Positions 8,278-16,544 are shown, numbered from the stretch's first letter. The stretch is DNA of 64,000 nucleotides from Woeseiaceae bacterium (GCA_021773075.1 JAJFKT010000002.1:62001-126000); one strand, 5' to 3'. The notes: generated by a model not told the origin, from the letters alone. Program-made: numbers and translations.

Positions 8278-9483
8278 CTAAGTTCGGATCAAACCTCTCA
8301 ACGCGGGAGCTGTAGCACTATCCGGAAATACCTCACGCTCAATGAGTGAGTGAGCAACACCCAGATGCTCAGCGAGCACAGCTTTGAAAATACTGCGAAT
8401 GTCCGTAGTCGGTTGCAGGTCACGACCAGCGTAAAGGTCGCCCTTGCCCAAGCCCGGCCAGTCCGTAACGACCGTGCCGCCATTGACAGCGCCGCCCATG
8501 AGAAGCGCTGCTGTCCCGGTTCCATGATCAGTCCCTCGGGTTCCATTGACATGCACAGTTCGACCAAACTCCGTCACGATGGCAATCACTGCCCTGTCCC
8601 AGTTGGTGCCCAGTCCGTCTCGTAAGTTTCCGAGTCCCGTATCGAGTGCGGAGAGTCGATTCGACAGCGCACCGCCCGTCGAACCCTGATTCGCATGTGT
8701 ATCCCAGCCGCCAAGTTCCAGTACCGCAATGCCCGGACCTCCCGGCGTCGTTAGGAAGCGAGCGGCCGAGCTCATAAGCTCACCAAACCGCTTTGCCTCA
8801 TTTCCTCGACCGCCCGCGCTCATCCTGGAATTATCACCGGCGATTTCCTGTGAGCGGAGAGCTTGCTGCAAACGGGTCGAGAAGAACTCGTCGTCAGCAT
8901 AGAGCTGCTCTAGCCGTGCCAATGTGCTGTCGTCTGTATCCGGTAATCTTGACGGCGCCCAACTGGTGGCAGAGTTTTTCCCGCGCAAAACGAGGGGAGT
9001 GTTTGCCGATAGAGCGATCGCTTTTTCGCCTCCGACAAGGCTATCGAAAGAGGCCAACGCACGATTCAACCAACCATCCCTAAGCGCGCCGACTTTAGCC
9101 GCGCCGTTCTCAAGCAGGTCCTGACCATCGAAGTGCGAGCGTTCACGGTATGGACTGGCTACAGCGTGAATCACACTGGCGTCGCCGACAACAAAACTCT
9201 GGTAAACATTGTGCAGGGCGGGGTTCAGTCCAAACAGCCCGTCGAGTTTCAGCAAGCCGTTACTGGATCCCGGCGCCGGAATGGCCAACTCGCCGCGGAC
9301 TTTCCTGTAGTTGCCATCGCCGTAGGGAGCCGCGAGTGCAAGGCCATCCACGGCACCGCGCAACACGACAAGAACGAACAGCGAGTCCGTATCGGCATTT
9401 GCGAGCGCGAGGCCCGGAGTACAACTGGCAATTGCCGTCACGCCAAGAGACTTCAGCACATCTCTTCGTTTCATCATGCTCAT
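8278..9483 (-). CDS. DUF1501 family protein, exported
   Basis: About 400 residues. The N-terminus (MKRRDVLKSLGVTAIASC) carries an RR pair before a hydrophobic stretch, consistent with Tat or Sec export. The body has the DUF1501 landmarks VVLRGAVDGLALAAPYGD, ELGGWDTHANQG and TEFGRTVHVNGTRGTDHGTGT, which resemble the alkaline-phosphatase/sulfatase fold. It is coupled to the upstream DUF1800 gene by an ATGA overlap. The ATG at 9483 is only one base from its AAAGGAG site; the ATG two codons later (9477) has ideal spacing and may be the real start. DUF1501 and DUF1800 are commonly found as a pair; biochemical function is unproven. Confidence 0.8.
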   Translation of the reverse strand: MSMMKRRDVLKSLGVTAIASCTPGLALANADTDSLFVLVVLRGAVDGLALAAPYGDGNYRKVRGELAIPAPGSSNGLLKLDGLFGLNPALHNVYQSFVVGDASVIHAVASPYRERSHFDGQDLLENGAAKVGALRDGWLNRALASFDSLVGGEKAIALSANTPLVLRGKNSATSWAPSRLPDTDDSTLARLEQLYADDEFFSTRLQQALRSQEIAGDNSRMSAGGRGNEAKRFGELMSSAARFLTTPGGPGIAVLELGGWDTHANQGSTGGALSNRLSALDTGLGNLRDGLGTNWDRAVIAIVTEFGRTVHVNGTRGTDHGTGTAALLMGGAVNGGTVVTDWPGLGKGDLYAGRDLQPTTDIRSIFKAVLAEHLGVAHSLIEREVFPDSATAPALRGLIRT

Positions 9484-10865
9484 CTCCTTTGGAAATCCGG
9501 CGATGCGAGAAGTAAGGTCATTCCCTGAGTCAGACTCTCGGCTCGGGAAATTGCTTTGCGCGTTTCTGGCCTGAAGGCTTCACCGAGAATCGCATCGCCG
9601 AGATCGACAGGATTAATACGTTTGCCGACCACCCTTGCAACCGCGTTCGACCATTCGATCCTTTTATAAAGAGCATCAGCGCTGCCCCAGTGCTCAGCGG
9701 TATCGGGCCAGCCCGCCGGAGAGCCAGGTCGATAGGGCGCCTGACCCATCAGGTCCAGTGCTCCGACGACAAAGCGACGGTTGTCCGGCGTGTGTTCGAA
9801 TGCCCGCAGTGTTGAAATGACAAAGTCATGCGGTGACTTGTACTTGCTGTTTGTTGTCGTCCAGGCTTCCTCGGAATGAATGAGAGCCACGTAGATTGCG
9901 GATAGCTCACCACCGCTTTCAAGATAGGCGTCGCTCATACGGTCGACGATGACCGTGGGTGGATCATCGGCGACGAAATGCCGAGCGAGTTTGGTCGCAA
10001 TAAATCGTGCCGTCGCTGGATGCGCCGCAAGATCGCGCAATACGGCCTCTCCCTGTTTAACACCCTTCTGGCTGTATCGATTGCCAAGCATGTCCTGATC
10101 GCCAGGCTCGTGAATGGCGTCGCGAAACTCAAACTTGCCGGGATCTCCCTCTGCAAACCGGCCGCGTTCATTCGTGCCGCCGATTGACCAGCCGGTGATG
10201 ACGTTCGCAAAGGTCGTTACGTCCTGTTGCGAATAACCGCCGTCGACGCCAAGCGTGTGCAGTTCGAGAATCTCCCTCGCGAGATTCTCGTTCAGGCCAA
10301 TTTGTTGTTCGCGCTGTCTTCGGTTCGCACGCCTGCCCATATCGGAGCCCGGTCCAATTGAGCGCTGATTGTCCAAATATAGAATCATTGCCGGGTGTTT
10401 CTCCACGGCGAGCAGCAAGTCTATGAACTTCCCGGTCACGTTCGGGCGGATCGCTTCGTTCTCATAGAGACCGGCGATGGCCGGCACGGGCTGTTTGTCG
10501 GCCGAAACCGCGAAGTGGTTTGCCCAAAAATGCACCAGACGTTCGTGAAACGGCGTGTCTGTCTCGACAGCCGCCGCATAGCGGGCACTGGTCTGATCAA
10601 TGTAATGCTTGCGGACGGTGCGGCCGTAGAGTTTGACAAAGTCCCCATCGCCGCCGTTTTTCTTTTTTCGCTCCTCACGCCTGAGGTCTTGTACTTCAAC
10701 AAGGACAGTGGATGAGTCTGGCAGGCGGCGCAATTGGCGATGCAGGCGGGCAGGCCCTGCTAATTGTTGCAGTAGCCACCCGTCAGGATCTCTACCGATA
10801 GTGGCCAATTCGCCGGGGCGAGCGCCCAGGCCGAACCGGGATGCCGCGATAACCGCCTTATTCAT
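9480..10865 (-). CDS. DUF1800 family protein
   Basis: About 461 residues from the ATG at 10865 (MNKAVIAASRFGLGARPGE); an upstream in-frame start at 10913 gives an unlikely extension. Landmarks are RFGLGARPGE near the start, RLVHFWANHFAVSADK, LYLDNQRSIG and NENLAREILELHTLGVDGGY, all characteristic of DUF1800. The family is usually co-transcribed with DUF1501, as here (ATGA overlap with the next gene). Function is unknown; a role in the cell envelope is inferred only from the exported partner. No clear signal peptide is seen. Confidence 0.8.
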   Translation of the reverse strand: MNKAVIAASRFGLGARPGELATIGRDPDGWLLQQLAGPARLHRQLRRLPDSSTVLVEVQDLRREERKKKNGGDGDFVKLYGRTVRKHYIDQTSARYAAAVETDTPFHERLVHFWANHFAVSADKQPVPAIAGLYENEAIRPNVTGKFIDLLLAVEKHPAMILYLDNQRSIGPGSDMGRRANRRQREQQIGLNENLAREILELHTLGVDGGYSQQDVTTFANVITGWSIGGTNERGRFAEGDPGKFEFRDAIHEPGDQDMLGNRYSQKGVKQGEAVLRDLAAHPATARFIATKLARHFVADDPPTVIVDRMSDAYLESGGELSAIYVALIHSEEAWTTTNSKYKSPHDFVISTLRAFEHTPDNRRFVVGALDLMGQAPYRPGSPAGWPDTAEHWGSADALYKRIEWSNAVARVVGKRINPVDLGDAILGEAFRPETRKAISRAESLTQGMTLLLASPDFQRR

Positions 10866-11110
10866 AGTTTTCCCATTTCCGTGGCCTAGAAGCGTAGCAT
10901 GCAAAAAAAGCAACGAAATACCAGTCGATTGGTTGACCGCCGCCGCGATTGATATGACATCGGTTTTGGCCGGACAGACACTAAAGCTCCCTCATAGAGA
11001 CGAAATTAATTGAATAAAAACAACAAGTTAAAATACGTGCATCCAAACGGCTGATGGCAGGTATCTAAGGGCTGAAGAAACACCGAATTAACGATATGGA
11101 GTAATAAACA

Positions 11111-11467
11111 GTGAGTGAAGAATTAATACCGATAGTCATGTTCATGGGCATTACCCTCGTGATGTCCTTGTTGATTTGGTTCCGATTTCGTGGTCGTAGC
11201 GAAGTGCAGGCAACGATTCGTGCGGCATTGGACAAGGGACTCGATCTGTCTCCCGAGCTGATTGATCGCTTGGGCCATCCGAAACCCGCCAAAGACAAAG
11301 ATCTGCGGCTCGGCATTATTTGGCTGTCGCTTGCTGTAGCGCTCGTATTGATCGGATTTGCCGTTCCCGAGCCCGAAGCACTGCGTGGCTTGTTGGCAGG
11401 TGCTTCATTCCCGTTTTGTATCGGTGTTGCCTACCTGATTCTGCACAAGTACACGGACAAAGACTAA
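11111..11467 (+). CDS. small membrane protein, DUF6249-like
   Basis: 118 residues with one N-terminal helix (IVMFMGITLVMSLLIWF), a charged cytoplasmic segment with EVQATIRAALDKG and LSPELIDRLG, and two C-terminal helices. This layout matches DUF6249-type proteins often found beside ECF sigma factors. Start is GTG at 11111, with GGAG about 9 bp upstream. The sigma-factor gene follows 15 bp later in the same frame, so they form an operon. A regulatory or sensing role next to the sigma factor is inference. Confidence 0.65.
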   Translation: MSEELIPIVMFMGITLVMSLLIWFRFRGRSEVQATIRAALDKGLDLSPELIDRLGHPKPAKDKDLRLGIIWLSLAVALVLIGFAVPEPEALRGLLAGASFPFCIGVAYLILHKYTDKD

Positions 11468-11482
11468 GTCGGCCGCGATTCG

Positions 11483-12034
11483 TTGAGCACACGAGAAGAC
11501 AATGAACTTGTCGCGAGGGTGGTGTCCGGACAGGATACTGCCGCTTTCGGCGAATTGGTTCGACGCCACCAATCGCACGTGCGGAATTTTCTGCGCAAGC
11601 TCAGTGGTGACTACTCGCTGGCCGACGATCTGGCCCAGGATTGTTTCCTGCACGCGTGGGACAAAATGCAGACTTATTCAGGGCGTGGTTCGTTCATTGG
11701 ATGGTTGTTGAAGGTCGCGTACACAACGTTTCTGCAGTCAAAGCGAAAGTCCAAGCGCTACGCGGAAGTACTCGAGTCCGCAGGGCGGGTGGCGGATCAG
11801 GAGTCACGCAGCACGGCATTGCCGAACGATGAAGTTACAGACCTGGACAAGTTTCTGGCTGTACTGACAGAAGAGGAACGCGCGATCATGGTTATGTCGT
11901 ACGCATGTGGTTTGTCACACAAGGAGATCGGCGATGCGACTGATATGCCAGTTGGCACAGTGAAGTCCGTAATATTTCGTGGTAAACAGAAGATCAGGAA
12001 TAACTTTGAGATCAAAGATCATCAACATGGCTGA
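11483..12034 (+). CDS. ECF-type RNA polymerase sigma factor
   Basis: 183 residues with sigma region 2 (FGELVRRHQSHVRNFL, YSLADDLAQDCFLHAW, SFIGWLLKVAYTTF) and a C-terminal region 4 helix-turn-helix (LSHKEIGDATDMPVGTVKS). It directs RNA polymerase to a dedicated promoter set. The only usable start is TTG at 11483, because the frame is closed by the stop of the preceding gene at 11465. The next gene overlaps its 3' end by 8 bp and encodes a small membrane protein, the usual position of an anti-sigma factor. The regulon cannot be read from this window. Confidence 0.88.
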   Translation: MSTREDNELVARVVSGQDTAAFGELVRRHQSHVRNFLRKLSGDYSLADDLAQDCFLHAWDKMQTYSGRGSFIGWLLKVAYTTFLQSKRKSKRYAEVLESAGRVADQESRSTALPNDEVTDLDKFLAVLTEEERAIMVMSYACGLSHKEIGDATDMPVGTVKSVIFRGKQKIRNNFEIKDHQHG

Positions 12035-12365
12035 ACGAATGAAAGACGCTGAAGATCGACTTCTGGAGTCGATGTTCGAGTCCGCGCCGGTCGCGGATGA
12101 CGGATTCAGTGGCCAGGTCGTTCGAAAGATCAGGCGGCAACTCTGGGTAAGGCGGCTAGCGTTGCCCACGGCCGCAGCCATTGGCGGAGCCATTGCGTTC
12201 AAACCGCTGGCCGGGCTAATTACGATTGCAGCGAATCTTGTCACATTGATACCGCAGGATACTGTCGCCGCGGCGACAGGGTCGATTCCGCAGATTCAGC
12301 TAGTCGTACTGGGGGCTATGCTGCTCGGTGCCGGTCTTCTAGGTATACGTCTAATCGAGGACTAG
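12027..12365 (+). CDS. small membrane protein, putative anti-sigma partner
   Basis: 112 residues starting at ATG 12027 (MAERMKDAEDRLLESMFES), overlapping the sigma-factor stop by 8 bp. A charged cytoplasmic N-terminus of about 45 residues is followed by two hydrophobic stretches (LALPTAAAIGGAIAF and IQLVVLGAMLLGAGLLGI). No zinc-binding HxxxCxxC anti-sigma motif is visible. I do not recognise a named family. Position and topology suggest membrane control of the sigma factor, which is inference. Confidence 0.6.
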   Translation: MAERMKDAEDRLLESMFESAPVADDGFSGQVVRKIRRQLWVRRLALPTAAAIGGAIAFKPLAGLITIAANLVTLIPQDTVAAATGSIPQIQLVVLGAMLLGAGLLGIRLIED

Positions 12366-12420
12366 GGTCCCCTGTTTCGTCAGTATTGTCTTGTCGTTGT
12401 CGCTCAGTTACATTGCGGCG

Positions 12421-12627
12421 ATGACCCTTCGTGACCAAGTAGAAGCGCTACTCCCGAATTGGGAGCGCTGGTACCCAAGTCTTTTTGACGCGGCCAGCGA
12501 TCTCGGCATCATCAGAGCCGAAGTGTGCGACCCCGACTCGCTCAATCTTAATCGCCGCCACGCGAAGGTTCGGCAGCGCGCGAAAGATGCGCATCTCGAA
12601 AAATGGGGCGGCAAGCCACAGGAATAA
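12421..12627 (+). CDS. hypothetical protein of 68 residues
   Basis: Begins MTLRDQVEALLPNWERWYPSL at ATG 12421 and ends 3 bp before the aminotransferase gene, so it may be co-translated with it. Rich in Trp, Arg and Asp, with no membrane segment. The segment SLNLNRRHAKVRQRAKDAH is strongly basic. The TTG at 12391 would add ten residues. No family recognised; the tight spacing to the next gene is the main reason to accept it. Confidence 0.45.
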   Translation: MTLRDQVEALLPNWERWYPSLFDAASDLGIIRAEVCDPDSLNLNRRHAKVRQRAKDAHLEKWGGKPQE

Positions 12628-12630
12628 TTC

Positions 12631-13902
12631 ATGTCTTTTGATCTCGATGCGATACGCGCGCAGTTTCCAGCGCTGGCGTTAACAGATGATGGTACGCGCC
12701 GAATTTACCTCGATAATCCGGCTGGAACGCAAGTGCCAGTCTGCGTCACCGATGCGATGACAGAGTGCATGCTCTCGAAGAGCGCCAACCTGGGCGGTTA
12801 TTTCGCGACTTCGAAAAATGCCGATACCGTCGTTCAAGCTGCACGGGAGGCCATGGCAGATTTTCTGAACGCGCCGTCTGGCGACGAAATTGTTTTTGGT
12901 CAGAACATGACCACGATGACACTGCATCTGTCACGCTCAATCGGAAAGCTGTTTCGGCCCGGTGATGAGATCATTCTGTCACGGATGGATCATGACGCGA
13001 ACGTCTGGCCGTGGGTGTTAGTAGCCCGGGATCTTGAGCTTGAGATTCGTTGGCTGTCTTTTAGCGAGGCTTCCTTTGAGTTCAATCTGGAAGAACTTGA
13101 CGCACTGATTACAGATCGTACACGTCTCATCTGTGTTGCTGGTGCCAGCAATCTGACGGGCACAATTAACGATATCAAGACGATTTGCGAGAAGGCTCGC
13201 GCCGCCGGCGCCTTAAGCTATATAGACGGCGTGCAGTCAGCACCGCATGTATCGACTGACGTGCAAGATATCGGTTGTGATTTTTTCGTCTGCTCCTCCT
13301 ACAAGTTTTTTGGCCCACATCAGGGAATACTTTGGATTCGTCGTGAGCTAGCCGAAAAGCTGGAACCGTATCGGGTCCGCCCGGCGGGCCCGGAACTACC
13401 ATGGTGTTTTGAAACGGGTACACAGAGCCATGAGGGTATCGCTGGCATTCTTGCCACGGTCGAGTATTTCGATCGCGTCGGAGCTTCGATGGCCGGCGAC
13501 TACATGGACAACTGGTCACAATTCGGTGGTCGAAGACAGCGACTACACGCTGCGATGGATCTATTGTTCGAATATGAGAAAGGACTGGCGGAAAATCTAA
13601 TCGATGGTCTGCTCAAAATCGATGGCACTACGGTACTCGGGATTACAGATAGAGATGCACTGGATCGTCGCGTGCCAACTGTTTCGTTCATTCACGCGAA
13701 CGTAGATCCGGCAACAATCGCCGAGCGCCTCGCCGAGCGAAACATCTTCGTTTGGAGTGGTTATAACTACGCTCATGAGGTTGCCAAGGTATTAGGTATC
13801 TTCGAATCGGGAGGTGGAGTGCGTGTCGGTCCCGTGCACTACAACAGTAGTAGAGAAATTGATGAGCTACTTGAGGTTCTTCGCAGCATTCTAGCCGCCT
13901 GA
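12631..13902 (+). CDS. cysteine desulfurase-like class V aminotransferase
   Basis: 423 residues, a fold-type I PLP enzyme of the TIGR01976-like subgroup of cysteine-desulfurase relatives. Landmarks are YLDNPAGTQVP near residue 26, the HDANVWPW segment, YIDGVQSAPH with PLP-binding D199, and the Schiff-base lysine K225 in SSYKFFGPHQG. The C-terminal GGVRVGPVHYNS matches the substrate-carboxylate region. No conserved catalytic cysteine loop of IscS/SufS type is evident, so the substrate may not be cysteine. There are no isc or suf genes nearby. It follows a small gene by 3 bp. Confidence 0.8.
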   Translation: MSFDLDAIRAQFPALALTDDGTRRIYLDNPAGTQVPVCVTDAMTECMLSKSANLGGYFATSKNADTVVQAAREAMADFLNAPSGDEIVFGQNMTTMTLHLSRSIGKLFRPGDEIILSRMDHDANVWPWVLVARDLELEIRWLSFSEASFEFNLEELDALITDRTRLICVAGASNLTGTINDIKTICEKARAAGALSYIDGVQSAPHVSTDVQDIGCDFFVCSSYKFFGPHQGILWIRRELAEKLEPYRVRPAGPELPWCFETGTQSHEGIAGILATVEYFDRVGASMAGDYMDNWSQFGGRRQRLHAAMDLLFEYEKGLAENLIDGLLKIDGTTVLGITDRDALDRRVPTVSFIHANVDPATIAERLAERNIFVWSGYNYAHEVAKVLGIFESGGGVRVGPVHYNSSREIDELLEVLRSILAA

Positions 13903-13934
13903 TCGGTCGCGCATTTCACTTTCATCTATACTTA

Positions 13935-13964
13935 TTGGATACCCGGCGTAAAGCCGGTTTCCAA
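13935..13964 (+). promoter_or_regulatory. stem-loop upstream of the duplicated secreted protein
   Basis: TTGGATACCCGGC and GCCGGTTTCCAA form a nearly perfect stem around GTAAA. There is no T run after it, so it may be a leader structure or a weak end signal for the aminotransferase gene. It ends 24 bp before the next start codon. Confidence 0.4.
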
Positions 13965-13987
13965 TACGTACTATCGGGGACAAAAAA

Positions 13988-14761
13988 ATGAAGAAGACTG
14001 GAATGTTCGTGGCCACCATGACTCTGGTGTCCGGGTTTGCCTCAAGCGTAGTATTTGCTGAAGATAAGGAAGCAGGGCCGGTTATCGTTCCTGTTGAGAC
14101 CTATACCTGCAACTACAATGAAGGCAAAGGATCTGCTGATCTTGATGCGGCTATCGATGGCTGGAATGCCTGGATGGACAATCTCGGCGCACACAACTAT
14201 TTCGCAATGACACTGACGCCTTTCTACTACGGCGCCGAGACGTTTGACGTTGGCTGGTTGGGCGTTTCGCCTACTGCGGAGGAGATGGGTGCTGGCGCAG
14301 ATGAGTTCGCAAAGAGTGGCGGAGAAGAGGGGGCTGCGTTTGCGGACGTACTGACTTGCGATACTCACAGTAACTTCGCAACGATGGTACTTCGGGAACC
14401 ACCTGAGAGAGCATCACCTGAAAGCCGGGTTGTCGCATTTTCGGATTGCACCATGGCAGACGATGCAAGCATGGATGATGTTTTCACCGGGCTGGACAAA
14501 TGGACGGCATACCAGATTGAGAATGGATACCAAAACGGTAGCTGGGCGTTCTTTCCGGCCTATGGTGGCGGCGATGCAGATTACGACTTCAAGATGGTAA
14601 GCGCCTGGGGCAACCATGCAGAACGAGGCAAGGATTACGACTTGTATGCAAACGGTGGCGGCTACCAGAAGCGCAGAGAGATCATGGGCGATAGCCTCGA
14701 TTGCGATGTAAGTCGTATCTACAATGGCGAGGTGCACCGCCACATCGAAGAAGACGAGTAG
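13988..14761 (+). CDS. secreted protein with two tandem homologous domains
   Basis: 257 residues. A signal peptide (MKKTGMFVATMTLVSGFASSVVFA) is followed by two similar halves, about residues 35-138 and 145-250. Each half has an early cysteine (TCNYNEGKG, SDCTMADDAS), a helix with Trp (IDGWNAWMDNLG, FTGLDKWTAYQIENG), a Phe/Tyr-rich strand (LTPFYYGAETFD, WAFFPAYGGGDADYD), an HN or NH pair (HSNFATM, WGNHAERG) and a late cysteine (LTCDTH, LDCDVS). The pattern resembles a duplicated dimeric alpha-beta-barrel domain, probably with a disulfide in each half. No named family recognised. It ends in an acidic tail (HIEEDE). Likely periplasmic. Confidence 0.65.
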   Translation: MKKTGMFVATMTLVSGFASSVVFAEDKEAGPVIVPVETYTCNYNEGKGSADLDAAIDGWNAWMDNLGAHNYFAMTLTPFYYGAETFDVGWLGVSPTAEEMGAGADEFAKSGGEEGAAFADVLTCDTHSNFATMVLREPPERASPESRVVAFSDCTMADDASMDDVFTGLDKWTAYQIENGYQNGSWAFFPAYGGGDADYDFKMVSAWGNHAERGKDYDLYANGGGYQKRREIMGDSLDCDVSRIYNGEVHRHIEEDE

Positions 14762-14821
14762 GGTTCGAATTCCCTGGCTTACGGGTGGCGGTAATCGCCG
14801 CTGCCCGGTTTCTCAAACAAA

Positions 14822-14845
14822 GAAGGCCGCATTGCTGCGGCCTTC
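14822..14845 (-). terminator. rho-independent terminator for the minus strand
   Basis: GAAGGCCGCA-TTGC-TGCGGCCTTC is a perfect 10-bp stem. On the minus strand it is followed by TTTGTTTG, giving a U-rich tail; on the plus strand no T run follows. Its polarity therefore fits a minus-strand transcript carrying the 26-codon ORF at 14874-14954. Confidence 0.65.
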
Positions 14846-14863
14846 CGTGAGATGTCGTATTAG

Positions 14864-14969
14864 AAAAGGAGGGTCAAAAAAGTGCGTGTGGCTGCTCCAT
14901 CTTTCGCACCAGAACCATCGGTTTTCTAGATACCTCTGTTATCCCACGAGACATGGATCACCTCCTTTT
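14864..14969 (-). repeat. inverted repeat able to sequester the peptide gene's ribosome site
   Basis: AAAAGGAGG (14864-14872) and CCTCCTTTT (14961-14969) are exact 9-base inverted repeats that enclose the 26-codon ORF. In minus-strand RNA the 5' arm is the Shine-Dalgarno and the 3' arm, CCUCCUUUU, comes right after the stop codon. Pairing would close a loop containing the whole ORF and block initiation. Seen in sequence; the pairing is predicted. Confidence 0.5.
14874..14954 (-). CDS. candidate 26-residue peptide gene with an exceptional ribosome-binding site
   Basis: The sequence directly before ATG (14954) reads AAAAGGAGGTGATCC, which can pair over about 14 bases with the conserved 3' end of 16S rRNA; GGAGG lies 6 bases from the ATG. 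The ORF encodes MSRGITEVSRKP (residues 1-12), then MVLVRKMEQPHALF, a basic non-membrane peptide, with a TGA at 14876-14874. A sigma-70-like promoter (14988-15016) and a minus-directed terminator (14822-14845) bracket it, so it has the parts of a complete small transcription unit. No tyrosine, so it is not PqqA; no cysteine. No family recognised. It could instead be a regulatory RNA. Confidence 0.5.
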   Translation of the reverse strand: MSRGITEVSRKPMVLVRKMEQPHALF

Positions 14970-14987
14970 ATTTGTTTGCCCGAACTC

Positions 14988-15016
14988 AGTATGTCGCGTA
15001 ACTCACTAAATTCCAA
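14988..15016 (-). promoter_or_regulatory. candidate sigma-70 promoter for the 26-codon ORF
   Basis: On the minus strand TTGGAA (15016-15011) and CATACT (14993-14988) are 17 bp apart, each matching consensus at about four of six positions. Transcription would begin roughly 10 bases before the extended Shine-Dalgarno, giving a short leader. Confidence 0.35.
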
Positions 15017-15108
15017 GCGAAAAATTAGATTCAAAAACGTCTTCAACAGAGCGCATTGTTCGGGTTATCATTACCAGCTCAGCTAACCATCCAATAAAGA
15101 GAACATAC

Positions 15109-15555
15109 ATGGCAATTGCGGATCTCAAGAATGTGCTCAACATCTTTGGCGGAGCCGAAGTTACAGAGGAGCATCAGAACGAGCTGTTCAAGGAAGTCTT
15201 GCTGATGACACTGGCAAGAGCGGCTGACGCAGATATCAATATACAGTCAGTTGAGATTGAGCGAATACAGGAAATTCTTAAGCAGAGCACGGGTGAAGAA
15301 TTTAGCGCCGCCGATATTCGTGTTGCAGCGCGCGCAGAATTGTACGCGGAAGCGACGTTGCGTAAGTACCTGTCCAGCGTACGCAAGAAAATGAAGGATA
15401 CGCATCGGGCGGCAACCATTCAGGCTCTCGCCAATGTGTTTCGCAGCGACTGCAACGTAAGCGTACTTGAGATCGATTTCTTCAACCGAGTTGCCGTTGC
15501 CCTGGAGGTTACGCCATCCCAGATCGCGGGTCTTGTTGCAGGCGATATCGACTAA
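15109..15555 (+). CDS. TerB-like (DjlA/TerB fold) protein
   Basis: 148 residues, all predicted helical, with the tellurite-resistance TerB-type core: LLMTLARAADADINIQSVE (the metal-binding-like acidic loop), IQEILKQSTG, and a second half with FRSDCNVSVLEIDFF. TerB-fold proteins are cytoplasmic and often bind divalent metal through acidic loops, with roles in stress response or DnaJ-like partners. No other ter genes are nearby, so tellurite resistance should not be assumed. ATG start with AAGAGA upstream; terminated by a strong hairpin shared with the convergent transporter gene. Confidence 0.65.
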   Translation: MAIADLKNVLNIFGGAEVTEEHQNELFKEVLLMTLARAADADINIQSVEIERIQEILKQSTGEEFSAADIRVAARAELYAEATLRKYLSSVRKKMKDTHRAATIQALANVFRSDCNVSVLEIDFFNRVAVALEVTPSQIAGLVAGDID

Positions 15556-15576
15556 CGATCCGTTCATCGAAACATC

Positions 15577-15608
15577 AAAAAAGGCCCTGCATTATCAGGG
15601 CCTTTTTT
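15577..15608. terminator. bidirectional rho-independent terminator
   Basis: AAAAAAGGCCCTG (15577-15589) pairs perfectly with CAGGGCCTTTTTT (15596-15608) around a six-base loop. A and T runs on either side make it efficient in both directions. It separates the convergent TerB-like and EamA genes. Confidence 0.9.
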
Positions 15609-15614
15609 GTGCAC

Positions 15615-16544
15615 TCAGTTTCCACCGCCACGCAAGCCAATTTCGCGGTAGACCACGTACAGGCCGGAGGCGATGATAATTGACGCACCGAGGATTACCC
15701 AGCGATCCGGTACTTCGTCCCAAATAAGGTATCCGGCAACGGCTCCGCCAATCAAAGCGGCATATTCGAAGGGCGCAAGAATGGCGGGGGACGATCCGCG
15801 ATAGCCGTTGATGAAACCCACCCAGGCGATTGCGGAGCAAATTCCGGCCATGGCCATCAGTATCCAGCCCTTTGGGTCAGGGCTTATCCAGGAATCACTA
15901 TCGATAAAAAATGCAGCGAATAAGAGTGGCCCCGCTACTACGTAGACAGACAGCGATAAGATCGACTCGGTGGCCAAATGCCTCGCTGTGATCGCCTGGC
16001 ATGCATAGCAAAACGCGGCAAAGAGAATTGCGGCTGACGCGAAGGAAAAATCACCACTGCCGGGCCGCAACATGATCAGAGTTCCGATGAAGCCAACGAC
16101 TACGGCCGCCCAGCGCCGCCAACCAACATGCTCACCGAGAAACGGCACCGACAATGCGGTGACCATGAGCGGTGCGGTAAAACCCAATGTCAGCGCATTC
16201 ACGAGCGGCATCTGCGACAGACCATAAAAGAATCCGAACATCGCACCAACCGCAAGCATCGTTCGCAGAAAGTGCCATGCGGGCCGCTGCGTTCGCAGGT
16301 TCTTGAAGCCGCCGAAAAATCGCGGGGCAAGAATCATGAACACGAGTAAGCCGAAGACACTGCGAGCGAGCACGAACTCAGACAGCGAGTAGCTACGGAG
16401 TAATTCCTTCGCGCACAGATCCAGACAAAGCCCACCGCTTACGCCGAGCATCAACCAGGCGATCGCCCGGCCAACATGATCTTTTTGAATTGCGCGGCTC
16501 AACAGTGGCCCAAATTGCTTTTCGTATGAACGTGAGCTGAACAT
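15615..16544 (-). CDS. EamA/DMT-family transporter
   Basis: 309 residues with about ten membrane helices in two EamA repeats (first starting AWLMLGVSGGLCLDLCAKELL, second FSFASAAILFAAFCYACQAIT). Members of the drug/metabolite transporter superfamily export or import small molecules across the inner membrane; S-adenosylmethionine- and riboflavin-type uptake proteins are among the closest-looking groups. The substrate cannot be set from sequence. It is a single-gene unit, divergent from the surface-protein gene at 16638 across a 90-bp shared control region. Confidence 0.8.
   Translation of the reverse strand: MFSSRSYEKQFGPLLSRAIQKDHVGRAIAWLMLGVSGGLCLDLCAKELLRSYSLSEFVLARSVFGLLVFMILAPRFFGGFKNLRTQRPAWHFLRTMLAVGAMFGFFYGLSQMPLVNALTLGFTAPLMVTALSVPFLGEHVGWRRWAAVVVGFIGTLIMLRPGSGDFSFASAAILFAAFCYACQAITARHLATESILSLSVYVVAGPLLFAAFFIDSDSWISPDPKGWILMAMAGICSAIAWVGFINGYRGSSPAILAPFEYAALIGGAVAGYLIWDEVPDRWVILGASIIIASGLYVVYREIGLRGGGN

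Noticed and set aside
14882..14929. 15-codon plus-strand ORF with AGGAGG upstream, opposite the 26-codon ORF
   Set aside because: Possible, but no terminator or promoter with plus polarity; the minus-strand unit explains the signals better.
14874..14954. PqqA precursor
   Set aside because: Right size, but no Glu-x3-Tyr pair and no pqq genes in the window.
14955..14969. 3' end of a 16S rRNA gene (GGATCACCTCCTTTT)
   Set aside because: The match is limited to the anti-Shine-Dalgarno tail; upstream sequence is not rRNA. On the other strand it is an extended ribosome-binding site before an ATG.
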